Source: Leptolyngbya sp. SIO1E4
Lineage (GTDB): Bacteria > Cyanobacteriota > Cyanobacteriia > Phormidesmidales > Phormidesmidaceae
Assembly (NCBI GenBank): GCA_010672825.2
Contig: JAAHFU020000003.1
Coordinates: 1,022,704-1,086,703, forward strand
Length of the DNA stretch: 64,000 nt
Direction of reading: 5' to 3'
Shown here in pieces: positions 44,736 through 52,768 of the stretch. Position 1 is the stretch's first letter. Every line of letters starts with the position of its first letter. Below the pieces are notes generated by a model that worked only from the letters and a program-made list of their open reading frames with translations, made no database searches and was not told where the DNA came from. Made by a program: the position numbers and the translations under genes.

Positions 44736-45689
44736 ATGTCTTTGAATGCAAGTTCCATGTCTTCGATCGATTCCTCTAATTCCTTTGCCTCCCCAGTTTC
44801 TCCTTACCCACAACATCCCTACAACCGCCGCGATCCTGATGGTTGGGATGTCCTCTATCTCGATCAGGCAATTCCCGTTGATCCTGAGGCCAAGGCCTAC
44901 ATGATCAAGGACCTCCGCAGTTGGAGTCGCGTTTATCTGCTGAATCCCATTCGCTGGATTGCCAATGGACTGCTCGCAGTAATTTTAGTCTTCAAGCGCC
45001 TTTGGCCATTTGAGTTCAGGGCTTACGGACTTATGCATCGGAGCGCGACTTGGTTTCTAAAAACTTGGGTGAGCCCGGAAGCCTGTTACCTGATCGTGCG
45101 GCACTTGGGGTTAGGCTCCAACATCGTGAATTTCTTAATCGATAATGGGCCTGATCCAGAGATCGAGCGTTCAACCCTGTATCCCCGTACAGTAGATGAC
45201 CTAGCAAACAACGCTTTCCTTGAGCATGATTTGATTTTGTACAACTTTGTCTATGACTTTCACCAAGCTCAGGGGCGATCGCCAAATTGGCTTCAGGAAG
45301 TTCATCAGCGAGGGATAACCTTTAAAAGTATTCAGCCGGTGGTGGTGGAAATCGACTTTACCCCCCGTTGGCATCGCATCCTTGATTTAGAATCAGCGAT
45401 CGAGCTATTCAAAGTGTTTTACTCCCTGTTGCTAACAAATCGTGAGTTTGAGCGGGCAGTACTTTCGCTTCAGTTTGATGAAAATTTTGGCTGCTACGTC
45501 AGCCAAATTTTGAATGATTATCGCTGGAACCATGTGATCGTCAACCGACACCCCCTTGCCCCCAACAGCCCCTTCATGGCAGCCCGTGACCTGCTATTGC
45601 ATGGGGTCACGACAGAGTATCTTCACCGCTACCTTGAATTGATGAACGCTGCCCAAAACCAATATCCAGATCCAGAGCCTCAGCCATAG
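44736..45689 (+). CDS. Unrecognised 317-aa protein, probable partner of the ketosynthase fusion
   Basis: I do not recognise the family. The first about 30 residues are Ser-rich and disordered. A hydrophobic helix (about 70-90, WIANGLLAVILVFKRLW) could be a membrane anchor, and the rest looks globular and mainly helical. Notable conserved-looking segments are DGWDVLYLDQAIPVDPEAKAY, FLEHDLILYNFVYDFHQ and VVVEIDFTPRWHRILDLESA. The last contains Glu/Asp/His residues that could bind a metal or a substrate. The ATG at 44736 lies 60 nt after the fusion gene in the same direction, so the two are probably one transcript. The close link suggests a tailoring or membrane-docking role, which is inference. 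A second in-frame Met (residue 8) is an alternative start. Confidence 0.75.
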   Translation: MSLNASSMSSIDSSNSFASPVSPYPQHPYNRRDPDGWDVLYLDQAIPVDPEAKAYMIKDLRSWSRVYLLNPIRWIANGLLAVILVFKRLWPFEFRAYGLMHRSATWFLKTWVSPEACYLIVRHLGLGSNIVNFLIDNGPDPEIERSTLYPRTVDDLANNAFLEHDLILYNFVYDFHQAQGRSPNWLQEVHQRGITFKSIQPVVVEIDFTPRWHRILDLESAIELFKVFYSLLLTNREFERAVLSLQFDENFGCYVSQILNDYRWNHVIVNRHPLAPNSPFMAARDLLLHGVTTEYLHRYLELMNAAQNQYPDPEPQP

Positions 45690-45753
45690 GATGTCAATGC
45701 CATACGCCCAAATCTAGTCCGAGATGGTCAGACTGCGACTCCATTTCTAAGTG

Positions 45754-45797
45754 CCCAATATCAGTAGGCATACGTTCAGATGCCCACTGATATTGGG
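45754..45797. repeat. Long perfect hairpin after the ketosynthase locus
   Basis: CCCAATATCAGT (45754-45765) pairs perfectly with ACTGATATTGGG (45786-45797). Inside, GGCAT (45767-45771) pairs with ATGCC (45780-45784) after a single A-C mismatch, leaving an 8-nt loop. The 17 pairs start 65 nt after the stop. There is no T-run, so it may protect a 3' end, bind a protein, or be a small palindromic mobile repeat. Confidence 0.75.
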
Positions 45798-45823
45798 ATC
45801 TGGGGATGAAAGGGTGATAGCAA

Positions 45824-45844
45824 AAGGCAGAAGGTAGAAGGATG
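45824..45844. repeat. STRR-like heptamers, opposite orientation
   Basis: Three imperfect heptamers: aaggcag, aaggtag, aaggatg. They are the reverse complement of the motif at 172-202. They lie in the 436-nt gap before the DoxX gene, which otherwise shows only the hairpin at 45754-45797 and AT-rich DNA (about 45960-46110). Confidence 0.55.
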
Positions 45845-46125
45845 AGAAACGCTTGATTAGAGAGCAGCTGAGTTATCTGGATTGTCTTAACACAAATGCG
45901 TACTGCTATAGACAAACTGTCATTCGCATCCGCCAGCCTCTGAGTACCTCCTTCTGGATACCGTCTTGATGGTTCATCACGATATATTTACGTAAAGACC
46001 TCCTCATATTTTTCGGCGAGGAATCTATGAATAAAGAATTCTCATGAGTTTTATTTACAGGCCTTAATTAAAGTTGTTAAGTTATTAATATCTGTTGGAA
46101 TTTTATTCATATTTAGGTCTTTACC

Positions 46126-46665
46126 ATGCAACTGACTGCCCGTGCAGCTAATCTTTTCAAGCCCAATGTCAATCCCAACGTTTGGTCTCAAACAACCCTG
46201 GCTATTCTGAGAGTAGTGATTGGCATCATGATGGTTCACAACGGTCAAGACAAGTTGGCCGACATCGAAAGCTTTTCTCGCGCTTACGTAGAGTACTTAG
46301 GGCTGCCTTTCCCCATCTTCTTAAGCTACATTGCTGCCTATACCGAGTTAATTGGGGCCCCACTTGTAGCCTTTGGCCTTTTTACTCGACCTGCCGCCCT
46401 GGGCCTGTTTAGCACCATGTGCGTGGCGATGTATCATCACGTTTCTGTAGCTGGCCTGAGTTTGCCTTACTTAGAACTTTCTGCCATCTATGCAGCATCT
46501 TTCCTGTACTTCACCATTAATGGTGCAGGTCTCTTCTCAATGGATGCCTTAATTGCTAACTGGCTAGACAACACGATTTTGTCATTGAAGGCAAAACAGA
46601 TCATGCGACTGGAAAAATCTTATCAGTCGGCTGATGCAGCCAAGGACGAAAACGTCACCGTCTAA
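46126..46665 (+). CDS. DoxX family membrane protein
   Basis: 179 aa with four membrane helices (about 24-42, 65-90, 93-112, 118-140). The family pattern is ILRVVIGIMMVHNGQDKLAD, a Gly-rich middle (YTELIGAPLVAFGLFTRPAALGL) and AMYHHVS. DoxX/DoxD-like proteins are linked to membrane redox and sulfur chemistry, but most members have no proven function. The ATG at 46126 follows an AT-rich promoter-like stretch. The gene is probably its own transcript, ending at the hairpin near 46750. A role with the upstream ketosynthase locus is possible but not shown. Confidence 0.85.
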   Translation: MQLTARAANLFKPNVNPNVWSQTTLAILRVVIGIMMVHNGQDKLADIESFSRAYVEYLGLPFPIFLSYIAAYTELIGAPLVAFGLFTRPAALGLFSTMCVAMYHHVSVAGLSLPYLELSAIYAASFLYFTINGAGLFSMDALIANWLDNTILSLKAKQIMRLEKSYQSADAAKDENVTV

Positions 46666-46675
46666 ATACGATCAG

Positions 46676-46707
46676 ATAGCGCTGTTCTTTCAAATAGCGC
46701 TGTTCTT
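46676..46707. repeat. 14-nt direct repeat
   Basis: ATAGCGCTGTTCTT occurs exactly at 46676-46689 and 46694-46707, offset by 18 nt, just after the DoxX stop codon. Each copy contains the palindrome AGCGCT. It may be a replication-slippage product or a protein-binding pair. Confidence 0.7.
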
Positions 46708-46733
46708 AAGGAGAATACGCGAGTCAGAAGGGT

Positions 46734-46760
46734 TAGCCTGGAGCACATAGCCAGGCTAGC
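46734..46760. terminator. Hairpin between convergent genes
   Basis: TAGCCTGG (46734-46741) and CCAGGCTA (46751-46758) form a perfect 8-bp stem with a 9-nt loop, followed by gccttt. The place between the convergent DoxX and Tryco-1 genes fits a shared terminator. The weak T-tract keeps confidence moderate. Confidence 0.55.
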
Positions 46761-46792
46761 CTTTATGATGTGTACCCTTACTACAACGTGAG

Positions 46793-47125
46793 TCAAGCCT
46801 CGTCAGGTGCCCACATGAGTTTGATCCGCAAATTGCCTGCTTCAGGAGATTTGCTGACAATCGCCCCTGCTTCCGCATCCATTTTGAGGCTGAATTCTAA
46901 CTCGACAGCAGTGGGGGGATTAGGCAGTTTTGATAAGGTCTCAGTCGTCCGATTTGCTAATGCTTGGATAGTGCCCATAGCTTTTCCTAACGCTTGCGCC
47001 GATTTGGTAGCAAGTTCCTGAGGATGGGTGTTTGCAACTCGCATCTGCCCCCTCTGACTGCTCAGTTCAAATAAAACGATGGATTCCTCAGAAGACGTTA
47101 CGGTGTGGATAATATCGCTGTGCAT
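46793..47125 (-). CDS. CU044_2847 family protein (trypsin-co-occurring domain 1)
   Basis: 110 aa single-domain protein. An N-terminal beta part (SIVLFELSS) and a helix rich in Ala/Leu (SAQALGKAMGTIQALANRTTETLSKL) precede the diagnostic end PTAVELEFSLKMDAEAGAIV and a final strand (NLRIKLMW). These fit the Tryco-1 family, small domains found beside trypsin-like proteases and effector-associated modules in predicted bacterial conflict systems. No protease or effector gene adjoins it here. The ATG at 47125 is clear. It converges with DoxX. Confidence 0.8.
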   Translation of the reverse strand: MHSDIIHTVTSSEESIVLFELSSQRGQMRVANTHPQELATKSAQALGKAMGTIQALANRTTETLSKLPNPPTAVELEFSLKMDAEAGAIVSKSPEAGNLRIKLMWAPDEA

Positions 47126-47396
47126 AGCCTTAGTTTTGAGCCTTTGAGCCCGTTAGATGGAAGGTTTGTACTGCGAGGATATCCTCTATAGCGGTCCTCT
47201 ACACTAAATGAGCGCCCAGGGATTTCGCCCTCCTCTTTGCTGGGTACATCATGTCTGATGCCAGGCTGTATCTTGCAGGGATTGGTCAATTCCCTGAGAG
47301 GCTGAATAACAATTGACGTTAACCGAAATACACTGAAGGCACTAATTTCTATGGAATTAGCGCTAAGGTATCAATGTCCTCTTTCATCACGAGTTT

Positions 47397-47894
47397 ATGC
47401 CCGTGATTACTTCTCGTTGCCCGGTTCCCCCTGAACAGCTACCCATCAACCAGTATCAAGATATGAGCCAGTCTTGGTTTTATGGTTGGGGAAGCCGTGA
47501 GCACTGGCCTTATCTAAAGCCATTGCTAATTCTCTGGTGTGTGAGTTGGGTAGTAACAGGCCCCGTCTCGGCTGCCAGCTTCGCGCCTGGCAAACATCCA
47601 ATTCTTTTTGTGATTTGGGCAGCAGTAGGTGCATTGGTTTTGCCCCTGCTAACCCTGTCTCAACTTTATGTGGGCTGGTTGCATGTCGGTCAGCGATTAG
47701 AGCAAGGAGAGGTACCTTATGAAGAATCTGGCTGGTATGACGGGCAAGTATGGCTAAAGCCTATAGATGTCTTGAATCGCGATCGCCTCATCATGGTTTA
47801 TGAGGTGCAGCCTATTTTGCGACGCGTGAGAAATACTCTAGGTGTCTTGATCGCTGTTGGGGTAGCATTGATCGCAACAGGAAAATTTTTATAG
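47397..47894 (+). CDS. CGLD27/DUF1230 family membrane protein
   Basis: 165 aa. The start region CPVPPEQLPINQYQDMSQSWFYGW is the hallmark of CGLD27 (conserved in green lineage and diatoms), a family shared by cyanobacteria and chloroplasts. Two central membrane helices (about 40-60 and 67-92) and one near the C-terminus (about 144-163) are visible, with GWYDGQVWLKP.DVLNRDRLIMVYEV between. Its role in photosynthetic cells is not well defined. The ATG is at 47397. The asparaginase gene follows after 43 nt in the same direction, so the two may share a transcript. Confidence 0.88.
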   Translation: MPVITSRCPVPPEQLPINQYQDMSQSWFYGWGSREHWPYLKPLLILWCVSWVVTGPVSAASFAPGKHPILFVIWAAVGALVLPLLTLSQLYVGWLHVGQRLEQGEVPYEESGWYDGQVWLKPIDVLNRDRLIMVYEVQPILRRVRNTLGVLIAVGVALIATGKFL

Positions 47895-47937
47895 AATCCT
47901 GCGGTTTTTATGACTTATTTACGTCGGAGTCTTAGCC

Positions 47938-48891
47938 ATGACCAGGGCTAAGCGTTACCAGGCAGCTAATCTCGAAATTCAGCTCCTGCGAGAAGGTATT
48001 ACAGAATCGATTCACATGGCTCATGCTGTCGTGTGTGATAGCCGTGGACGTGTGCTCTCAGTAGCCGGAGACGCCGAAACGGCAACCTTTGTCCGCTCCT
48101 CTTTAAAGCCATTCCAAGCATTAGCGGTTGCCGTTTCTGGAACATTAGAGCGCTTTGGCTTAGACGATCGCGATCTAGCAATTATGTGCGCGTCTCACCA
48201 GGGGCAAATGGAGCAGGTACGCCAAGCCTTTCACATTTTGTGGAAAGCAGAGTTGGAACCCACAATGCTGCAATGTCCCATTCCTCCAAACCGAAAAAGC
48301 CCATTAGAACATAACTGTTCGGGCAAACATGCCGGAATGCTTGCGGTCTGCCAACAACGGAATTGGCCCTTAGAAAGCTACCTACACCGTAACCATCCTT
48401 TGCAGACCATGATTTTAGGGACGGTTGCCGAAATGCTGGGCATGCCCGCAGATGAGTTCATTGGGGCTCATGATGACTGCGGTGCTCCTACCTACCTGAT
48501 GCCTCTCCATCAGATGGCCGCTTTGTTTGCCAAACTTGCCTCAGGCGATAGCCTCGAAATGGAGCGCATCGTTCGGGCCATGACCCATCATCCAGAATTG
48601 GTCGCTGGTCCAGGCTCCTTTGATACTGAACTCATGTGTCTCACAGAAGGCGAACTCGTGAGTAAATCTGGAGCGGAAGGCATTCAGTGCGTTGGTCGGG
48701 TTGGACAAGGGTTAGGGCTTGCCATAAAAGTTCGAGATGGCTCAAAGCGGGCCAAGCATGCTGTTGCGGTTCATTTGCTGAAGCAACTCGGCTGGCTAAT
48801 GCCAGAGGCTGCAGAAGAACTCGCTGAAAAGTACATGATCCTTAGCGAGTATAAGCGTCTAGATATTCAGGGTGAATTGGAATTAATGTGA
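47938..48891 (+). CDS. L-asparaginase II family protein (PF06089 type)
   Basis: 317 aa. Segments such as VVCDSRGRVLSVAGD, FVRSSLKPFQALAV, MCASHQGQ, LEHNCSGKHAGMLAVC and GELVSKSGAEGIQCVG are characteristic of this asparaginase family, which differs from the E. coli AnsA/AnsB type. It would hydrolyse asparagine to aspartate and ammonia in the cytoplasm. The Ser/Lys of RSSLKPFQA and the Ser of KSGAEG are the likely active-site residues. The ATG is at 47938. Its stop is 8 nt from the stop of the convergent TPR gene. Confidence 0.92.
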   Translation: MTRAKRYQAANLEIQLLREGITESIHMAHAVVCDSRGRVLSVAGDAETATFVRSSLKPFQALAVAVSGTLERFGLDDRDLAIMCASHQGQMEQVRQAFHILWKAELEPTMLQCPIPPNRKSPLEHNCSGKHAGMLAVCQQRNWPLESYLHRNHPLQTMILGTVAEMLGMPADEFIGAHDDCGAPTYLMPLHQMAALFAKLASGDSLEMERIVRAMTHHPELVAGPGSFDTELMCLTEGELVSKSGAEGIQCVGRVGQGLGLAIKVRDGSKRAKHAVAVHLLKQLGWLMPEAAEELAEKYMILSEYKRLDIQGELELM

Positions 48892-48899
48892 TAGTCCCA

Positions 48900-49367
48900 T
48901 TAATTGAGCTTGGTCGTACATTCCAAGATCAAACGCTCGTTCACTACGGCAAAGGGTTGAACGCCAAGTGCTCGTCGGAATGCCTGAATAGCTGCGAGGT
49001 AATTCCCCAACTCAGCGTGACATAACCCTAAACCATGCAAAGCCCCAAAATGGTAGGGCACTAATTCAAGCACCTTCTCACAGTCAGCAATAGCCTGCCA
49101 GTAGCGCTGCTCAATGTAGTAGAGTACAGCACGGCGATTCCAGGCTTCTGCAAAGTCAGGTAACGCTTGAACCGATTCTGTGAGCAAGGCTTCTGCAGCT
49201 CGAACGTCTCCTGCATCTAAAAGCGTCTGGCTGCGAACCAGAATTTGCGCGCCGGAGACTCCTTTTTGGGTATACCAGTGTCGCCAAAGCGATTCAGTGG
49301 CAGCTTGCCGAACGGTGTCATCAGGATCTTGAAGGTCATCAAGCCAAGATTGGATTTCAGGCGACAT
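48900..49367 (-). CDS. TPR-containing protein
   Basis: 155 aa from the ATG at 49367 (MSPEIQSWLDDLQ); an in-frame TTG at 49412 is unlikely. The start resembles a HEAT-like repeat (LQDPDDTVRQAATESLWRHW). Three TPR-like helical hairpins follow (about 45-145, e.g. LPDFAEAWNRRAVLYYIEQRYWQAIADCEKVLELVP). Related small proteins occur in other cyanobacteria and plants. It probably acts as a protein-binding adaptor; no enzyme motif is seen. It converges with the asparaginase gene and is separated from the sulfotransferase by about 180 nt. Confidence 0.82.
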   Translation of the reverse strand: MSPEIQSWLDDLQDPDDTVRQAATESLWRHWYTQKGVSGAQILVRSQTLLDAGDVRAAEALLTESVQALPDFAEAWNRRAVLYYIEQRYWQAIADCEKVLELVPYHFGALHGLGLCHAELGNYLAAIQAFRRALGVQPFAVVNERLILECTTKLN

Positions 49368-49551
49368 ATTGGTGAACGAGAAGACACAGGTTATCTTCAA
49401 GTTACCTTGCAACGGTGTCGATGCGGGGAGTATTTGAGTCTAATCTGCTGGGGCTGAGTGCTGAGGTATAGCGATGGCGGGCATCATACGCAATTTCTGC
49501 AGTGCCCTTAAAGTAGACTCCGAGAGAGAAGCTTATACATACAACAAAAAT

Positions 49552-50403
49552 TCACGCCTGTTTCTTAGATTTCTTGTTGAGCTGACGATCAATCTTGCTC
49601 ACAACTTTCAATAAAAGCTTAGGGTACTGTTGATACCGCTGAATAAATTTTCTGTTGGTGCTAGTCGATTGCTTCTTGGTCGCGGCCTTCAAGCTGTTCT
49701 CATCTATGCCATCAATCTCCAGGAATTCGATGACTGCCTTCATCTTATTTTCGAAATCACTGACTAGGCTTTCATTGATAACTTCGTGGTAATTTAATTC
49801 GTTTTCCTGTAAGAACGCTAGCCAGCGCTTATTTTGATCCTTGAAATTTTCTTCCCATTTATAAATCTTAAGGGGCTGAAATTCAATATCCTTAGTACCT
49901 CCATCTTTTGGGGCTACTGCCTTGGCAGTCATTTCATAACTATCATCACGAGCTCTCTTTTCCCATACGTCCGTTTGTAGCGCAATAGTTGTCGAAACGG
50001 CTTGTGCAACCATATCTTGCCGCCAGATATAAACAAATTTTGGATTTGGGAAGAAAGTATTCAATATTTCTAGTTCACTTTTTTCCTTGAATGCAGGAAT
50101 TTTTTTGGCTATCTTGAGAAACTCGCTCATTTGCCACCAGTGCATTTTGATGCCAAAAACGCCATTACTTGTCGTTCCTTCTTGAAGGATAGAGTGGCAA
50201 TATTCTTTGAACTTCTCCAAATCGCCTTTTAATCCTAGTTGTTTGATTGTTCTGTGATGGAAATATTCCTGTGGATTTCCGCAAAGCTTCGATTGCGCTA
50301 GAGTTCTACATAAAAGCGTGCTTCCAGAACGGCCAGTAGAACATACGATGTAGCTTTGTTGTATGTTCTGGGTTTGCTGTAGAAAATCCATAATGAGTTC
50401 CAT
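49552..50403 (-). CDS. Stf0-like sulfotransferase
   Basis: 283 aa. The 5'-phosphosulfate loop for PAPS is clear: IVCSTGRSGSTLLCRTL (about 19-35). PQEYFHHRTI, VFGIKMHWWQ and FVYIWRQDMVAQAVS fit the Stf0 family, which sulfates sugars such as trehalose or lipopolysaccharide components. The tail is very Lys-rich. Start choice: ATG 50403 has AAGGAG only 1 nt upstream and ATG 50391 has it 13 nt upstream, so neither spacing is ideal. The gene is clearly richer in A+T than its neighbours (many aaa/aat/ttt codons) and lies beside gene-poor AT-rich DNA, suggesting horizontal acquisition. The target could be exopolysaccharide made by the cluster at 33.6-40.5 kb, but nothing proves it. Confidence 0.88.
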   Translation of the reverse strand: MELIMDFLQQTQNIQQSYIVCSTGRSGSTLLCRTLAQSKLCGNPQEYFHHRTIKQLGLKGDLEKFKEYCHSILQEGTTSNGVFGIKMHWWQMSEFLKIAKKIPAFKEKSELEILNTFFPNPKFVYIWRQDMVAQAVSTTIALQTDVWEKRARDDSYEMTAKAVAPKDGGTKDIEFQPLKIYKWEENFKDQNKRWLAFLQENELNYHEVINESLVSDFENKMKAVIEFLEIDGIDENSLKAATKKQSTSTNRKFIQRYQQYPKLLLKVVSKIDRQLNKKSKKQA

Positions 50404-51017
50404 ACTCCTTGTATCTTTAAAAGAGGACTTGCACTATATCAGATAGGTAGAATAGAGCTTTGAAGCATTTATAAAGATAGTTAAAGTAAGAAAATCTATC
50501 TTGGCAAAACAAGTACTGCCCCAACAGCGGTAGTAGACTTTCCTAGAAAATTGTCCATTCTTATCTAAAGAAAGGACATTTCCTGTAAATTCTACATGGT
50601 TGAGTGCTGTTTAAATCGACTTAAATTCTTGTGTAAAAAATGATACATTTTATTTTTTGAGAATCTAATAGTTGATTTTACGGGCAGTGAATACGTTTTA
50701 GCGAATTAAGAATACCCGTACAGCATCTTAAATCAACATCTTTTAGTTAAAGCTATTTACCCGATAGGCTCAGTGTGAGATCAAGCCCTGAAGGATAGAG
50801 ATTTTACGGATTTTACGGAACTGCTAGAACTCATTGTTATACCCATCACTCATTCTTCAAGGCTGAAACATCAGAATGCATAGCCATGCAGCCATGCAAA
50901 TTTGATCGAGTAATGATGCAGTGTTCTCAGCACCGAGGAAATCATTGCGGCGAACACGGTGGCTAAATTTAGCCCTCCAGACTTGCTCCTGAGAATCCTA
51001 CAGCAAAGTGCTGGCTG
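50404..51017. other. AT-rich gene-poor stretch
   Basis: About 610 nt with no supported gene. The first half (to about 50760) is strongly AT-rich, like the adjoining sulfotransferase gene, and must hold its promoter. The second half returns to normal composition. I see no terminal repeats. Confidence 0.5.
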
Positions 51018-51290
51018 CTAGCGTATCGGTGCAGCCTCTTGACTTCTTTGCTCAATTGCCCAAATCTCATCAGTGACTTTCAGCAGAAACCAGAGTTCTT
51101 GTACAGCAGCTGCCAGTCCGATTAGGGCAAGGCTGCGAACCAGTTTGATTTCGGGCTAAACATCAGAACGACATCCAATATCTCAATAAAAATGACCAGC
51201 GCTACAATGCTGAACCGCCATTCTAGTCACGAACGATAGCCTTGTTCAGTCAAGTCCAGTCAATCTGGGCCAAAGGAGGTATAGGATTTG
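51018..51290 (-). pseudogene. Decayed membrane-protein gene
   Basis: Read on the minus strand, one frame gives LTEQGYRS, a stop, then LEWRFSIVALVIFIEILDV and VLMFSPKSNW before another stop. From about 51145 a different frame continues with LVRSLALIGLAAAVQELWF and LLKVTDEIWAIEQRSQ to a stop at 51018. Two hydrophobic segments split between frames, with internal stops, look like a broken membrane-protein gene. The first segment faintly recalls the C-terminus of RMD1/DUF155 proteins, but I cannot assign it. An overlapping plus-strand frame (51242-51487) has no credible product. Confidence 0.45.
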
Positions 51291-51497
51291 GGGTCTCGGG
51301 TATGCTTTATCCGAGCAAACTGCTATCTACACCAGTAAGGAAAACGTTTCGAGAATTCTCACACCAGCTGGTGAGCACCTTAGCAATACCGGTTCTCAAT
51401 CCCGACGTGAAGTTGCCTTCACGAATCTCTCAGATGTCGGAATGCTTACTTATAGCCAGCCTGGAAAATCCACCAATCAGCCTGTGAACAAAGACTG

Positions 51498-51529
51498 CAA
51501 AAAAAGGAGGCTTTGATTAGCCTCCTTTT
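51498..51529 (-). terminator. Intrinsic terminator of heme oxygenase
   Basis: AAAAGGAGGCT and AGCCTCCTTTT (51502-51512 and 51519-51529) form a perfect 11-bp stem with a 6-nt loop. On the minus strand it is followed by a run of T. It starts 27 nt after the heme oxygenase stop. Confidence 0.93.
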
Positions 51530-51555
51530 CACTGTACAGGTTCAAAACCGAACAT

Positions 51556-52272
51556 CTAGTCTGCTGTCGCTAGCTCAGTGCTTCCGCGACGGCGACGGTT
51601 CGTCAAGGTATTGAACAACATTTGCCCAATGGCTTTAACAAGATTGCCTTCCAGCTCTTGGAACATCTCCATATTGAGGCCGAAAGCGTCGTTGGCTTCT
51701 TCCACAATCTGCTCAGCCGTTGCTTCGTCTACCTCTATTTCATCCAGAGACTGACGATAAGTCGCTTTGAAAGCTTTCTCATCGTTAATAGTTTCAAATT
51801 CATAGAAAGCCGTGCCTTCACCATCGACTAGATTCATCGCCCGTTGAGCAATGCCCTTAAGCACCTGACCCCCGGACAAATCTCCTAAATAGCGAGTGTA
51901 GGAATGCCCAACCAACAGCTCAGGTTGACTAGCGGAGACTTCGCGGATGCGATCGATGTAAGCTTGACCAGCCGCTGATGGGCTCACGTGATCTCGCCAG
52001 TTTGCGCCGTAATAGTAGTTGAGGTCTGTCTCTAAGCTTTGCTTGCGGTGCAATTCGGGGAAATAGATCTTAGACACCGCAGGATGAGTCTGGTGACGCT
52101 CCAGCTCCTCTTCCATAGCGGTGTAAACGAAGTAAAAATTAGCTACCAGCTTACGGTAGGAGTTCTTTTCAACAACGCCACGCAAGAAACATCGGACAAA
52201 TCCGACGTTTTCAGCCATCGTGTGGGCTTTTTTCGTACCTTCTCGAAGCTTAGTTGCTAAATTGCTGCTCAT
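51556..52272 (-). CDS. ho1: Heme oxygenase (biliverdin-producing)
   Basis: 238 aa, all-helical. It opens heme to biliverdin IX-alpha, iron and CO using ferredoxin. The product is the precursor of phycocyanobilin for phycobilisomes and phytochromes. The proximal heme ligand is His 17 in KKAHTMAENV. The distal-helix motif is YLGDLSGGQVLKGIAQRAM, and YFPELHRKQSLETDL is also typical of cyanobacterial HO1. The ATG is at 52272. It is a single transcript with a strong terminator behind it. No ferredoxin-dependent bilin reductase is next to it. Confidence 0.97.
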   Translation of the reverse strand: MSSNLATKLREGTKKAHTMAENVGFVRCFLRGVVEKNSYRKLVANFYFVYTAMEEELERHQTHPAVSKIYFPELHRKQSLETDLNYYYGANWRDHVSPSAAGQAYIDRIREVSASQPELLVGHSYTRYLGDLSGGQVLKGIAQRAMNLVDGEGTAFYEFETINDEKAFKATYRQSLDEIEVDEATAEQIVEEANDAFGLNMEMFQELEGNLVKAIGQMLFNTLTNRRRRGSTELATAD

Positions 52273-52768
52273 GCTAAACGCCCCATTCTATATCTATTCC
52301 CTGGCTCAGCTGCAGGGTTTCAACGAAGATTTAATGCCATGATCGTTACAGTAGAGGGTTTTGATGAGCGTTTCCATTACATTTTTTTACGGCTAAATAC
52401 TTGAATGTCAGGAAATCAACAGGTTTACACGCTTAATTTCTGGGAACCCGTAAAGTTTAAGGGGGCGATTACTGCCCTTGTCAGAAACACCCAAGGTATT
52501 TTCTCCCCTAGGTCATGTTGATGACGGCAAAGGATGCGATCGCGCAAAGCTATTCACATTCAACAGTTTTACCGTTTCTGGATCGAGGTTTAGGCTCTGC
52601 CTTCGCGCTCCACAACATCTCTCCTGAACTGTCTATCTGGGCAGATGACAATTGCTGCGGACAACCATTTCGATTTGTAAATAAATTACATTGTCCTCTA
52701 GCTAGGGTGAAAATCACCAGGCTAGAAGTGTGTTGGGCACGCATGAGTCCTCAAATTAAGAGAAATCA
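52273..52768. other. Intergenic region
   Basis: 496 nt between two leftward genes. It holds the promoter of heme oxygenase and the 3' end of the SDR transcript. A plus-strand open frame (52515-52838) overlaps the SDR end and has no family resemblance. I see no RNA gene. Confidence 0.5.

Noticed and set aside
45694..45915. 73-aa open frame on the minus strand
   Set aside because: It consists largely of the long hairpin and heptamer repeats read as protein.
51242..51487. 81-aa open frame on the plus strand
   Set aside because: It overlaps the decayed minus-strand gene and shows no domain or codon pattern of a real protein.
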